Origin: Talinum fruticosum
Lineage: Eukaryota > Streptophyta > Magnoliopsida > Caryophyllales > Talinaceae
Reading direction: 5' to 3'
Assembly: GCA_021018815.1 (NCBI GenBank)
Contig: JAITYX010000183.1
Span: forward strand, 1 to 64,000
DNA: 64,000 bases
In this document: one piece after another, positions 45,717 through 60,760 of the stretch
How positions within the stretch are numbered: position 1 is the stretch's first letter
Layout: each line of letters begins with the position of its first letter
The notes under the pieces: model-generated
Databases searched by the model: none
Told to the model about the DNA's origin: nothing
What the model saw: the letters and a program-made list of their open reading frames with translations, nothing else
Translations under genes and position numbers: made by a program

Positions 45717-47666
45717 CGTAGACACCTAAAACGTGTCGTCCCTTATCTCTTTTATTTCTATATTTTATATTGTTGGCCCGGTATTGAAATCTCGAGTCCT
45801 GTTTGAGAATTTGGATCATGAACCGTATTTGGTTGGTGCAACAAAAGCCGGTAAACTACAAAGAACCCCTTAGCACCAAATAAATAGCCACTTGCCTTGG
45901 GTTCGTCAAAATATCCCTTTTCTTTCTAACGATTCAAGCCCGGATCAAACCTCCGGAGACAACGAAGTCCTGTTCCACGTACGGAAGATTCCCGATTTAA
46001 AACACCGCGGTTGACTTTTGTCCTACCCGGACACGAAGTCGAAGAAATCAAGACGACGTTAGGCGCCGCATTTCATGATCACTAGCATCAAAACACACAT
46101 TTAGCTCGAAGACAATTTAACCAAGACACGCAGCCTTTTTTTCCTTAGAACGACGTTGTGGGCGGCACCCCAACCCGGTTTGTTTCGCCCGAAATGCCGC
46201 ATTTTTCCTGAAGAATCCTATTGCAACACGTAAAGATGCAAGAGTCCGTAACTACACCGTATAGCCGGCGCCACCAAACCTTGAGATTCTGGTTCTATCC
46301 TCGATTTATCCATTCATTTTCCGGACCAACTTTTTAGCTAATTCTTGTTAAGTTTGGATGGCTAATTGAGTTGGAACCCTAGGTCATTTTATGAGCTAGC
46401 CTCTCCCTATAAATAGAGAGCTTAGGCTCTCATTTTCACAATAGCTTATTCCTTAGCGTCACGATGCTCGAATTAAGCCGCATATGGCTTATTCATTAAT
46501 GGTATGCTCGCTAAAACTTGATTAAGAGAGATTGAATACTCCTCTTTTATATTCTAATCTCTTCGTTTCTTTCCAGCCTATTCCTAATATACTCTCCATT
46601 CCAACAATATTTTGAACCCGAAAACTCCATCACTCATCTTTCTACCTACTCATCTCCACCAAAAACTCACAAAAAGTCTTCCTAATTCACCCCCGTCGCA
46701 TCAATAGATCTAGATTTGAGATCCAAATTAGCAAGTGGGATGACTTGAGGGCACCAATTTAGCCTTCACAATGGTTATTTATTTATTTCATGTTTTTACT
46801 GCTTCCGTATTATGGAGAAAGAATTGTATCGCATCAACTTCTTTCCTGCTTGTTTTCAATTATGTATCGCATGATGTTTGCTTGTGTTTAACATGTTATT
46901 TAGATTCACTACTCCAATTAGTAATGGTCGTCATTTGACGGGCCGAATGGAAGCGCTAATCCTTAAGTTTCGTACCCTCGCCCCGAATTCGATTCTAGGT
47001 TTCGCACCAATGGAGTCCCTTTTTGGCCTCTTTCATCTTTGTTTTCCCATACTAAGATTGGAAGAGAATTTATTTATTTTTGTTTTGTTAGTTTTTCATT
47101 CCTAAAAATTGATCGGCGACTCCCGTTTTTTATTTAATTCTCTTATTTTGCTTCGCGGCTTTTCCTAATTGAACAATAAAAAGAGGAATCCTTGATCCGT
47201 CAACCAAGCCGAGGCCGAGGCTGGTTACCTTAGCCGTTGCCTTTAGTCGGCACCGCCGACCACCAGTGCGTGCTGCTGTCCGCACCGGGTGGTCGGCAAG
47301 TGAGCCTCGGGTCTAAACCGGTGTTTTCACACCGGTTTGGCCCTAAAGCATCACGGCAAAAATAGAAACCCTAAATTTTCTTTATATTTCGGTTAAGAAA
47401 TAACATCACGGGACTTCGAAAATAATTTTTGAAATAAAATAATCAATAAAATCGCTATTCAATCTGGTTTAATTCATTTTAACTTGATTTAATAAAATTC
47501 GAAATCTAAATAAGAGATTCCTCCCCACTTTCTAAATTTCATCTTCAAAACCCTAAAATCACTTTCATGTCCTAAAATCAAAAAGACAAATTTTAAAACC
47601 CACTGGTAATTCATGGGGAAGCTCGGGCCGCCTCCCTGTAGGGGATGGAGAACCGTGGTTCCTACG
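45717..47666 (+). repeat. 3' LTR of element A
   Basis: 1950 bp. Starts CGTAGACACCTAAAACG (T to C at base 1) and ends GGTTCCTACG. The + strand TATA box CTATAAATAGAGAG is at about 46407-46420. It contains the clearest copy of the LTR stem-loop at 47315-47338. Its downstream TSD would be aatac (47667-47671). The left copy is outside the window. Confidence 0.9.
47315..47338 (+). other. Conserved LTR stem-loop (copy in A)
   Basis: AAACCGGTGT / TTTC / ACACCGGTTT: a perfect 10-bp stem with a 4-base loop. Homologous hairpins lie at 890-913, 3294-3317, 40425-40448 and 54999-55022, with compensating base changes. In element sense it is about 0.9 kb downstream of the TATA box and about 0.3 kb before the PBS, so in the transcribed leader part of the LTR. 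Confidence 0.7.
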
Positions 47667-48411
47667 AATACATAAAGCATTTAATAGCTCTTTGTCAAAT
47701 TTAAGTACAAGTGAGCAAAGATAACACATAGGAAATGGCCATTATGAAATTAGAGCCTAAGCTCCCTATTTATAGGGGAGAATTAGGTCATAAAAAACTT
47801 GACCAAATCTTCCTTAAGGTGGGATCCCGGGACAACGTTGACATACGCGACAACGATCAAGAAACGGCGTCGTATAGTCCAATCATCATTCCGTGTTGCA
47901 GCAGGTTTCTTGAGCAAAATGTAACGTTTACGCAAGGACTTGCCCGAAACGTGGCGCCGGTCAACAACAGCGTCGTTTTTAAAGTGAGCTTCATGTCGCA
48001 CTTGGACACTTGGAGGCAAAGGCAGGGTTTTGTCGATGTTTTCCATGAAACGTGACCCGGTCAATGCGACATTGTAGGGACAAAAATAGATCCGTGTCTT
48101 AGTTGGACACCGAACATGAAACGTAGTGTTTAGAGTGTAGCACGACTGATGCGCAGCGCCACCCAAGGTTGACTCTAGAGCGTTGATCTAGGCTTGGACT
48201 GGCCGAAAGAAATGGGTTTTTAGACCAGCCCAAAGCAAATAAGGTTCTTTTTTCGTGCTTGAAAGGTTTTATGTGGTTTAGTGGCTTCCATCAAGCTAAT
48301 CGGACTCCGACCATTATCTAAATTTGCAAACATGATTGGGATTTCATCACCGAGCTAACAAAAAAATACGTAAATAAAAGAGATAAGAGTGACACGTTTT
48401 AGGTGTCTACA
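47667..48411 (-). repeat. LTR fragment I, Tat family, into which element A inserted
   Basis: Matches the TATA-proximal part of the family LTR in minus orientation: CCTATAAATAGGGAGC (minus strand) near 47759-47774 and an LTR end TTTTAGGTGTCTACA at 48397-48411. The rest is outside the window, left of A. The sequence to its right (ccgcc...) is not a PPT, so this is the outer edge of a 5' or solo LTR. Confidence 0.8.
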
Positions 48412-49676
48412 CCGCCGACCTGGTCGGCTCTCTGTTTTCGGTCCGAGTGGATCTTGTACATTGGGCATGTTTTCTTTCCGCTTATTGCCCATTTTGGCCA
48501 AGCCCTACCATGCACTTACCATTTCAAATTTTCTATTTTATTACTTTCTATTGGGGGAAAAGGGGCTATTGCATTTTTTTCATTTATTTTTTTTTCTCAC
48601 ATCATATAAATAATGAAAGCATTTTTAGAATCAGTTCCTTGCATTCATCTCGTTGCATAAAGTCAAATGGTACAAAACATTAACACTAATTAAGCACCCT
48701 ACAAAGTGGTTATTCAATCTTCATTAACATCATCATCATCGTTGAAGACATAATTACCAAGATCCTCTAAGATTGAGGTGGAAACTAGTCTATGCCCGAT
48801 AGCTTGCGAAGCACTAGCCCTAAAGTCCCAAGCCGGTTGGGAGGCCCCATGATAAGGCCCGTTATATGACATTCGATGAAAATCATAAGGATTGCCATAA
48901 GGGTCAAGCGCTTGTAAGGGCATAATGTCCATGCCGGTCCGGAAAGAGCTAAGCCCAAGCATCAAATAAACTAGGCCTAGGTGCGAAGTACTTTGCCTCG
49001 CCTCGAAGCACTACTAACATGAGAGTGCCGAGAGGAAGGACATGAAGAACCAACTTCAAGAGTGCTACTAGACGACATTTGTTGGCTAATGGTGCGAGTT
49101 TGAGCTCCAAAGTTGCCAAGGAAACCTCCCGATGGAGGAGACATAGATCGATGATCCAACAAAAAGTAAAAGAGTGATAAACAAATATACTAAGAGCTTG
49201 TGAGTTAGCACGTAAACCAGCTAAGCTCACCCGAAACATTGGCAATGCTTGACTGGTGAACAAGTCTTTAAAAGCTTTAATAGCTTACTAGAATCCGATG
49301 GACATTTTTCGAGATTGCTCATGGTCGTACTATAAATTTATTATGTCTACATGACACTTTTAGCATTAAACTAAAAGTAATAGGGCATAATACTCTTACC
49401 CTTTTCCTATTCTTCGAGAGCGAGATGTCCTAAACATTTGGACTCCGGAATTTCCGGAATCCCGACATAACAAAGGGACTCTCCTGGTTGGGACACATCA
49501 ACCTCAAGACTTGAAATGTAGATATAGCTTGAAAGAAGTCTGTAGAGATAATGTTAACTTCCAAACCAAAAATTTAACTACACGAAAAGGGTAAATGGAG
49601 ACTTACTAATCGTGTCATAATTCATCCCAAATATTGAGCATAGGATGAATCTATATCCAAGAACCGAGCATAGAGA
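48412..49676. other. Unassigned stretch right of LTR I
   Basis: Not similar to the elements described here. Contains the small minus-strand frame at 48714-48965 and a Ser-rich frame at 48977-49162. The remainder to 49676 shows no recognisable gene. Confidence 0.5.
48714..48965 (-). pseudogene. Unrecognised minus-strand frame, acidic C-terminus
   Basis: 83 residues. Holds PYDFHRMSYNGPYHG and ends YVFNDDDDVNED. A second frame just upstream (49162-48977) is Ser-rich (QQMSSSSTLEVGSSCPSSRH) and could be joined to it by a frameshift or an intron. The combined composition suggests the C-terminal tail of a larger protein, possibly of a transposon or a host gene. I do not recognise the family, and it may be chance. 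Confidence 0.3.
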
Positions 49677-50148
49677 TACCCTATGAGACCCAAGATTTTA
49701 AGTAGGTCAAATAACGAAAATATATATACGCGGTATATATTCGTTAATTTATTTAAGCAACGTATTAGTAGTTCACGTAGTTTATATTAGTGGAGTGTAT
49801 TAATGTCGTCGCCCTTAATTTTCTCGCCCGAACCAGCTACATATAAATCCGAGACCATTTATGCTACGAATGTGGGTTTAATTATTATTATGTTTAACAA
49901 GAGAAAAAGGAAAAAGAGGAATAAAAAGGGAATTAAGCAGACAAGTTGGGAATGTGATTAGTGTAAATTGGAGTTGTGGTGGCAACATTTGGTGAAGCCA
50001 TAACGAAAAGGAAAGAAAAGAGATACGGGGAAAAGAAGGAAGAAGACTTGGGAAAGAAAAACAAGAGGGAGAAAGAAGGGCTCGGGAGGCCGGGTAGAGC
50101 AAAAACGAAAGGGGAAAGAGAGGGAAAGCAGAGGAGAGGGAGAACAGA

Positions 50149-50176
50149 GTAGAGAGAGAGAGAGAGAGAGAGAGAG
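50149..50176 (+). repeat. (GA)n microsatellite within a 500-bp purine-rich tract
   Basis: The GA run lies in a broadly purine-rich segment from about 49900 to 50510 in solo LTR G. Confidence 0.95.
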
Positions 50177-52374
50177 TGACCGAGAGCCGAGGGAAAGCGA
50201 GAAGAAGAACAGGGAATAAACGGGAACGGCGAAGTGAGATGCAGCAGGTGAGCAAGGGGGCAACGACAACCGGCAAGACCCAACCTAGCGGAACAGGGCA
50301 AGAGGGAGAGAGGACCAGATGGACTGATGCTAAGGAGGAGCGAAGCGGCGAGAGGGTGGGAGCACGAGACAGAGAGAGTCAAAGACAAAATGAGAAAGTG
50401 AGAGACTCGAGCAAGGACTAGGCAAAGGGAGACCGAGACCGAGAGGAACGAAGTAGCTAAACCACGGGCAAAGAGAGAGGCGAACGAAAGGAAAGGGAAG
50501 GTAGGGAACCAACCCGTCCCCATTCAACCAATTGCCCAAACCCTAGAATTCGGGGTGGGTGGTCTTATACTCTAAACTATTAGTAATTTTGAAATCCAAT
50601 TGGATTTTGTTGTGAATATTGAATGGTTGTGTAGGAGGTAGCCGGGGCTAACCTAGGACATGAGAAAATCCGATTGAGGTTGTTAAGGTGGATTTGGGAA
50701 CCTAGAAATTCTAACGGGATTAATTGCTAAGGTTTGATGGGTGATATGGAGATTTCAATTAGAAATTTAAGGATGAAAACGTTGTAATTTGGGTACAAAT
50801 TAGGAGCTAATGTTTCAGATTGAACCCTTAGAGATTTCTTGAATTTGCGGCATTAAGAGATAATTGCTAATATTGAGAAATAATGATTTGGATTATAAAG
50901 GGGAAGTATGAGTCCATATTGATTGATGCCGACAATTGAGGCATGGGAATGAGAAGTGGGTGATTGCTAGGTTAATTGAGTTCAAAACATATTTAAATAA
51001 TTGAGATTGAACTAAATTTGAAGATAAGCTGAGCTAAGGGAATTTAAGTGGTAAAATGAAATTAAGAGTTATGTGGCGGAGCATGGGCGACAAAGAGTCG
51101 ATCAATAAGGTAGAGTCATAAGATGAGAATTTGACGTACTGATTGCAATTTATGAGAAGTTGGGACATTTGAAGTTAGATGGTTACTTGTAGTTATTGTG
51201 GCTCATAGAAGTTTTAGTTCATGAACTCATTAGGCTTGAAAGTGAATTAAGTTAAGGGGAACAGACATTATGGTATAGAAGAGGAAAGGGAAATTGGAGT
51301 ATCAAGAGAGTATGTATCTATGTTGATTTATTGTGGTTTTGGAAGCGAGGTGAGACAAGAATTACGCATATAGAGTAGGGAATTCTCACTTGAGTAGAAT
51401 ATGGATGAATATGAGTAGATGTGAGATACTTGGGCGAATACTTGAATAAATATGCTAGCTTTGGATATTGAAACCTTACCTTGGAGATGCTTGACTTGTA
51501 AAGCAACTTGATTCCAACTTCTATTCAAACGTTAGTTTTGAAATAAGTTATATGTTTTACGTAAATTGATACTTGAATGCGATTTTCGTGATATATGCTT
51601 TTCAAACATGAAAACGTATTTGTAAGAAGTGAAACTAATTTGAGAATGCTGCTTGATGAGCGAGTATGTTGAAGAAATTGTTTTGAATCGACTTTGCCTG
51701 GATCGTTTAGCACAAGGAAGGATTCTAGCTAGGGGCGGCTAGCTAGGGGTCCTAGTGTAGCAGGATGCCCGATTGGAATCTTCCTAGAAAGGTCCCGAGA
51801 GCCTTTTATTCGGGGTCATGCTCCAAAGAAATTAGAGAAATTATGAGAAATTACGATGTGCTAATTCGAGTCCACAACCTGGGAAGTGATTCACCAAAAG
51901 AGATTCATTGAAAGTGATTAATGAGAAGTGATTTAGTAGAAATGATTCAGTTTCTTATTAAAAGTATTTGAAAGAAAGCGTAGGTGGTTGCACCACCTTG
52001 TTTAAAGATGATTTAGTTCCAAAAGAGTTCTTAATAATTGCAAATCGTGCCTTGAAGTGATTTGAGTGTTGTGATCTATATGTGGCAAATGATTTCAAGG
52101 GATTTCATTGATCTAGATTTGTATTACTTTATTATACTTTCTCGGATTTCATTATTATGGGTAGTATGCGTATAGAATTTTCGTTTTAAGAGTTTAAGAC
52201 TTTCCGGTGAGCTCGTGGTTTGCTCACCCCAACAAATTTCCCCTTTTCCCCTCCCGATCATTGCAGGTACACTCTTAAAAGGTGTGATATGTACTTAACA
52301 TATTCTGGACCCTTGCTGATTGCTTGTTGTTTGCGGATTACCGATTGCTGAATGATTGAAGTTGCTTGACGTTC

Positions 52375-52715
52375 ATCCTATATATTCTAAGTGTTGTAGC
52401 TTATAATTAAGTTCATATAGTTTATATCCGATGTATCATGAACCATTTAGAATGTTTTAAGTTTTAATGCATGATTGGTTGGACTCCGGTGTGAGGCCGT
52501 TGAGTTGTATACACCGAGCGTGTGGCTCGTCGAGTTGTATTATGATTTTTATGCAAGGTTTTAAGGTTTCAAGCCTAGGGGATAGTGCATATTACAAGTG
52601 CAACTCTCCCGAAATCTTTAGAAAATTTTCAAACTCTTTTGGAAAATTACCTTTATTACCTTAAGTTGCAATTAGGAAGTCAAGCTGAAACCTGAATGAG
52701 CATTGGGAGTTCCTT
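52375..52715 (+). repeat. Segment shared with the leader of element F
   Basis: Matches 59215-59565, with blocks TTAAGTTCATATAGTTT, ATGAACCATTTAG, GGTTGGACTCCGG and TTCAAGCCTAGGGGATAG. In G it lies before the LTR end. In F it lies after the PBS. Confidence 0.85.
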
Positions 52716-52772
52716 GTGAGGAACTCAGGCAATGTAATACTCATAGGGTGGGTTTTGGGGTGTTACATACTC

Positions 52773-53399
52773 GGTGGTTATTTCTTCTTGCTCCTCTTTA
52801 ATTATGGACCTGAAGTATAATATTGTCAGTGGTGGATCTTGGGGAACAAAAGGTAGCCACATGTTATAACGGATTTGTAGTGTAAATCACTCACCAAGGT
52901 ACAAACAAAAGTCGAGCGAACCCTAAAAAATTCTCCTTTCACTCAACTCCCACGCTACACCAAGCTTTAGAAGCACCTGAATTCGAGTCTAGAGGTGAAA
53001 ATTAGTCTACACACACAGGACCTATGAAAAGACAAGCTAGAACCAGCAAAACTAGGTAGCAAAGTCCAGCCAATTAACCGACGCCAGCCACACCATGGCT
53101 GCACTCACGAGCCCACCACGGATCATGGGTTGGGGCAGAAAATTCGAGCTAAAGCGAGAAAGTTTTGGAGCCATTCTAGCTCAAAAGCATAAAAGCAACA
53201 TATCATGGCCACGTTGCTGAGGGCGGACCTTAAAGAGGCAATGACCCAGAGCTTAAAACCTTAAGTCGGGTGATAATCGAGAAAAATACTCATACAACGA
53301 CAACTATAAGTTTACAAAAGCAAGTAAGATCCTTATCCACATAAGATAATATATTTTGGAGATGAAAAGAAGGATGACCATACCTTGATAACCTTCCAT
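52773..53399. other. Unassigned stretch
   Basis: No gene or known element recognised. It is the right flank of solo LTR G and probably continues the sequence at 48412-49676. Confidence 0.5.
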
Positions 53400-54443
53400 A
53401 AAGAGTTGCAAAAAATTTAACGCCCTCGGGTTGTCCCACATGTTGATCTTGATCTCGAACCAAATCTAGAAGCATGACAATGGATGAAGCAAGTACTAAA
53501 AGGGGACTTTTACTAAATTTAGTGAGGTAGAATAGTGTAGGGAAATGGTGAGAGTGTTTAGTGAAGTGATGATTACCTTAAAATGAGCCAAGAGATTAAA
53601 ATGTCAAAAAGCATTCGAGTAGTCGTTAGCCTAAATTCAACGGTGTGTAGGTAGGGTATCGACTTAGTAGCTCTTAGGTTAAAAATGCGGCAACATAAGG
53701 CACAGGAATGGCCTTCATCCAAATGAGGACTAAAGCTCTCTATTTATCCAGAAAATGCTAGGTCACAAAAATGACCTAAAGAGCACGCAGCAGCCTACTC
53801 GTCCAAAAGAATAATTAAATCGGCCAAAAATCGGACAAAACCTTATAAAACCAGCTTGAATTAGAAATCCCCGGGAGGGGCCGAGGATCGTGGCGCCGAC
53901 CACAAAACGACATGTTTAGAAAAATAGTCTTTTCATGCTTCAATTGGTCTTTGGAGCAAAATCTAGCGCTTTGGCAAAAATCCCGTAAAGCATGACGTCG
54001 GCCTTATACGGTGTTGTGTGGTGCAATTGGCTTTCATGTCTAGCTTGGATGTTTGAAGTAAAATGCATAGCTTTGACAAAAATTTCCCTAAACCACGAGT
54101 GTCGGCCTATATGACGTCATACGGACAAGTTCAGCTCGTGTAGGCTGGAATGTTGAAGACGAAACACTGCGTTTAGCTAGCAACAATGCATGATGTGCAG
54201 TGCCATCCTAATCTTGATCGAGAGCATTGACCCGGACTTAGGCTAGCCAAAAGAAAATGGGTTTATAGGTCGTCCCAAAGCAAACAAATCTGATTTTTGG
54301 TACTACGAGGATTTTTGTGGTTTACTAGCTTCTCTCACACCAATCGGACTACGACCATGAACCGAATCCATATTTTAGTACTTGATTTCATCACCGAGCC
54401 GACAAAATCAAATGACAAAAATAAACACGTTTTCGGTGTCTCA
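53400..54443 (-). repeat. LTR remnant H, Tat family (3' LTR, truncated)
   Basis: Begins inside the family LTR near CCCTCGGGTTGTCCCAC and ends TTTTCGGTGTCTCA at 54443. A minus-strand TATA-like block lies near 53738-53752. It is followed at 54446-54460 by a PPT-like tract (minus AAAGTGGGTGTTAAC), so it was the 3' LTR of a minus-strand copy. The left boundary is approximate. Confidence 0.8.
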
Positions 54444-54701
54444 TCGTTAACACCCACTTTGACCGAGTCTTAAAGACGATTGGTCAAAGTAGACACCAAA
54501 GGATATTTATGTCCCTTTAAGCATTGTATCGATTGCTAATTATTGGTTGCTATTATACCCGAATTCCAAAATAGGGCCTGGACTTGATCGCGATCTATGC
54601 ATTCTAAAGTCTAGTAAAATGGTCCTAAGCTTGGCTTGATCCATGTCCCGAAGCTCGGTATTTTCTGTTGAAGCTTTGATCGTCTTGATCTAAAGCTTGG
54701 C
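54444..54701 (-). other. PPT and 3' untranslated remnant of element H
   Basis: Similar to 2544-2830 of element B, with TGACCGAGT, GGTCAAAGTAGACA, CTTGATCGCGAT and GATCTAAAGCTTG blocks. Interrupted at 54702 by LTR K. Confidence 0.75.
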
Positions 54702-56338
54702 TATAGGAACCACGGCCAGCCAGGGCCCACCAAGTTTCCCAACTTGTGTTGCGTATCTTTCTTAAAGATTGATTTTAAAGATGGTTTTCCGAAAGTCAAT
54801 TTTAGAATGTGAAGATGAAGCTTTTATTAATATTTTCGAGTTTTAGTAAATTGAGTTGAAATGAATTGAATCAGATTAATTCGCGGTTTTATTAATTACT
54901 TTATTTTAATAATTATTTTTAGAATTTCTCGGGATGTTATTTCTTAACCGAACGATAAATAAAATTAGGGTTTTGAATCGTTGTAAGGCTTTAAGGTTAA
55001 ATCAATGTGAAAACACCAATCTGGACCGAAGCCCGCTTGCTAACCACTCGGTGCAGGCGGCGACCTACATCTAGTGGTATCCGATGCTGGCCGAGGCCAC
55101 GATTAGGAGATCAGCCTCGGCCTCCGCCCGGCTTGCGAGATCCAGATCCTGTTTTCTTATCCTCGCAGTAGAAAAATAGCAAAGATGCAAATTTAGAAGA
55201 AATAAATAAAAGGGAGTCACTAGTCGGCTTTTAGGAAAGAAAAACTAACAAAAAAATAAAGTTTGCTCTTCAAATCTTAGTATGGAAAAATAACACTAAA
55301 AGAGGCTAAAGATGACTCCAACGATTTTTAAACCGAGAATTGCATTTACTGGTCGAGGGTACAAAACGTAGGGATAAACCCTTCCGTTTTGCCCGTTCAA
55401 AGACTGGCCATTACTAGTTCTAGTAGCGAATTAAAATAATGCAAAAAAACACAAGCATACAATAGCATGCTAAGTGAAATTAAAGAAACCAAACATAGCA
55501 AAAGAAAGTGATAAGGAAAGTAGTAAAGAAAGCAATAACGAAACGAAAAGCAAAACGAAAAGAAAAAGAAAAGGCACAGTGAAAAAAAAAAGAAAGCGGA
55601 GAACTAAAAGATTACATCGAGTAGGGAGGAATTAAAAGTGATACATCATTTGTCCACAATACGGAAAGCGATAAAGAAAGCATGAAAATAAAATAAATCA
55701 TTGTAAGGATTGAATCTAGGCCCTTAGGTTGTCCCACTTGTTGATCCGGATCTCGAATTTGGATCTCTTGATGTGACGGTGGTGAATCAAGGAATGGTTT
55801 TTGTGAGTTTGTGCGTACATAGGTAAAAGGATGTATGATTGATAGATGTCTCAGGTTCGGATGTAGTAGGAGTGAGGAGTATTCAATAGCTCATAGGCGA
55901 ATTTCAGCAGAGTAACGAGTGAAGGATGGGCCATTGCGAGGATGACAGACGAAGGCTCTCTATTTATAAGAAGATATTAGGTCAAGGAATGACCCAGGGT
56001 TTGTACGCAACCGATCGTCCAAGGCTGCTAAAAATAAACCGAGCCATATATCTTGAGATTGAACCACATAAAGAAGGGATAAGACCGGATAGAATCGAGT
56101 TCATGGCGCCGGCGACTGTGGCGTACCTAGGGTTTCGTGACCTAGCGTGTCACTTAAGATTCTGGGTGGCATGCGCCGATCATAGTAGCTTTCCAAAATT
56201 GAAAAGTTTTCATTTTTGGTAGGTTTCTATTTTTGGCATGTTTTTATTTTTGGTAGGTTTCAATTTTGATGTGGGATGCGTGCTCCTAATCTCGAGTGGA
56301 CTGTCTTGGAGCCAAAATGCAAGCACTTTGATGCTTCT
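54702..56338 (-). repeat. LTR K, Tat family, interrupted by element F
   Basis: Starts TATAGGAACCACGGCC (TG to TA at base 2) and runs in the same order as the other family LTRs to GCACTTTGATGCTTCT, where the LTR of F begins. No PBS lies left of it, so it is probably a solo LTR inserted in H rather than the 5' LTR of H. The rest of K is beyond the window. Its stem-loop copy is at 54999-55022. Confidence 0.8.
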
Positions 56339-59014
<2,676 letters not shown>

Positions 59015-59018
59015 GTTG

Positions 59019-59030
59019 TGGTATCGAGCC
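59019..59030 (+). other. Primer-binding site of element F
   Basis: TGGTATCGAGCC, four bases after the LTR end. Initiator-Met tRNA type with one change. Confidence 0.8.
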
Positions 59031-59900
59031 GGGTTTAGAAATCACTCGTGAGTAATAGGATTCTAAGGTGTCATGATTTGACCTTTAGGAAAATTTCGCC
59101 GCTATTATTTCCTCAAGTTGTCGTTTTGGGACTTGTGTATATAGTGTAGTTAATGTTGGGTTAATATATATACTTTTGGGTATGCTAATATAAACGATGT
59201 ACGTAATGACTTAAGTTGCTAACATGCATTCTATATGCTTTTAAGTGTTCTAGTTTGTAATTAAGTTCATATAGTTTGTTTCATATGTACTATGAACCAT
59301 TTAGGTTGTTATAAGCCTTAATGTATATTGGTTGGACTCCGGCATGTGGCCGTTGAGTTGTGTGCTCCAAGTGTGTGGCTCGTTGAGTGATATTGTGGTT
59401 GTTATGCAGGGTTTTAAGGCTTCAAGCCTAGGGGATAGACCATATTACAAACAGAACTCTGCCGAAATTTTTAGAAAATACCAAACTCTTTTAGGAAATT
59501 CCCTATATTACCTTTAAGTTGGAATTAGAAAGCAAAACCGACACCTAAACGAGCCTTGGGACTTCCTCTAATTGATGATTTCTCAATCGATGAAAATTTT
59601 CAGAGCTGAATGATAATTTAACATACAATTTGGTATTGCTTATTATATAAACCCAATGAAAGTATGAGTTAACTAAGTATGTTTTATATTAGAAGTCTGT
59701 TAGCAATTTGTTTCGTAGGAAAGGGAAAATAAATTAATTAGGAAAAATTTATATTTGTATGACGCGACGTGTCTCCGATAGAAAGTAATAACGTGCATGT
59801 AACTGTAGAGTTGGGCAATGATTGAGCACTTACCAAATAGGCATAAGAAACTCTTCCCAACTTGCAACAAATCCTTAGTGAAACCCAATTCATACCCTTA
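59031..59900 (+). other. Leader of element F
   Basis: No coding signal. 59215-59565 is shared with the 3' end of solo LTR G (52375-52715). The minus-strand frames near 59700-59920 look like chance. Confidence 0.6.
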
Positions 59901-59929
59901 GAGATTTTCACCGATACCATGGACTCAAA

Positions 59930-60760
59930 CTAGTGGAGGGACTTGGTGACAAAGTTAATGAAAACGATTTCTCCTACAACTAGTGAATCCACTTCTAAGT
60001 CTAACAAGTTAGCTCACAAAGTGACTCATCGTAATCCTAACACTTACGATGGAAAGATTAATATAGTGGAATGAGAAGAATGTATTAAGAGAAAGAAAAA
60101 GATATTTGTGGTTGTTGAGGTACCTTAAAAAAAAAAAGGGTGAACATGGGATATACTATCTAATTGGTGAAGCGGACATTTGGTGGAGCACAACGAAAAA
60201 CAAATTCTAGGTTGTGAGTTCACTTGGGGAATTTTTTTAGAAGAGTTTATAGTTAAATTTTACTCAACTACAGTTTGGTGACCAAAAAAAAAAAAGTGTT
60301 TAGAGTTGAAAATGGACAACATGATCTGTAATGCAAGTATGCTAGTAAATTTATGGAGTTATCTAGATATGATTAAGACTTTGCCGTTATTGATCGGGTG
60401 AAAATGTTAAGACTTGAGGAAGGCTTGGCCTATTATATTTGACATTAACTTGCTAATTAATCTATGAAAGATTGTCAAGGATTATATGAGAGAGTAGTAG
60501 GCGTAGAGGATGAATGAGTAAAGAGAAAATTAAGGGCCTTAAATTCCGGAGACTCAAAGGGAACTGAACAACACAAGTGAAAGTATAATTCAAAAGAAAC
60601 ATGTTACTAGTTTGAACAAGGGTCACTCATTGATTATTTCGAACCTTGGGGAAATGTTGCCAAACAAATCACGCCCGCATCAGATTGTCGAATGGGTAGT
60701 AATAAATGTATGTGGTGTGGTAGCCTTGAACATTTAGTAAACACTTTCCCAAGAGGATGC
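59930..60760 (+). pseudogene. Element F: gag
   Basis: + strand: a block reading YYLIGEADIWWSTTKNKF near 60155-60210 (gypsy gag core, usually L-x-G-E-A-x-x-W-W), and a zinc knuckle CMWCGSLEHLVNT at 60707-60745 in which the last Cys is replaced. A run of A near 60127 and at 60283 causes frameshifts. Confidence 0.78.

Larger units (their letters stand above)
49682..52767 (+). repeat. Solo LTR G, chromovirus-like Ty3/gypsy
   Basis: About 3.1 kb starting TATGAGACCC (a decayed TGTAACACCC) and ending GGGGTGTTACA. The flanks taccc (49677-49681) and tactc (52768-52772) match at 4 of 5 bases. Near its end it has GCTCACCCCAACAAATTTCC and TGCAGGTACAC blocks and a tail also found in the leader of element F. 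No internal genes are attached, hence a solo LTR. The long minus-strand frames at 49878-50539 are low-complexity Ser/Leu runs from GA-rich DNA. Confidence 0.68.

Noticed and set aside
47783..48166. Overlapping open frames on both strands
   Set aside because: Lie in LTR fragment I. The homologous LTRs show no conserved coding.
49878..50539. Several overlapping minus-strand frames, up to 196 codons, rich in Ser and Leu
   Set aside because: Direct product of a GA-rich low-complexity tract in solo LTR G. Three frames are open at once for the same reason.
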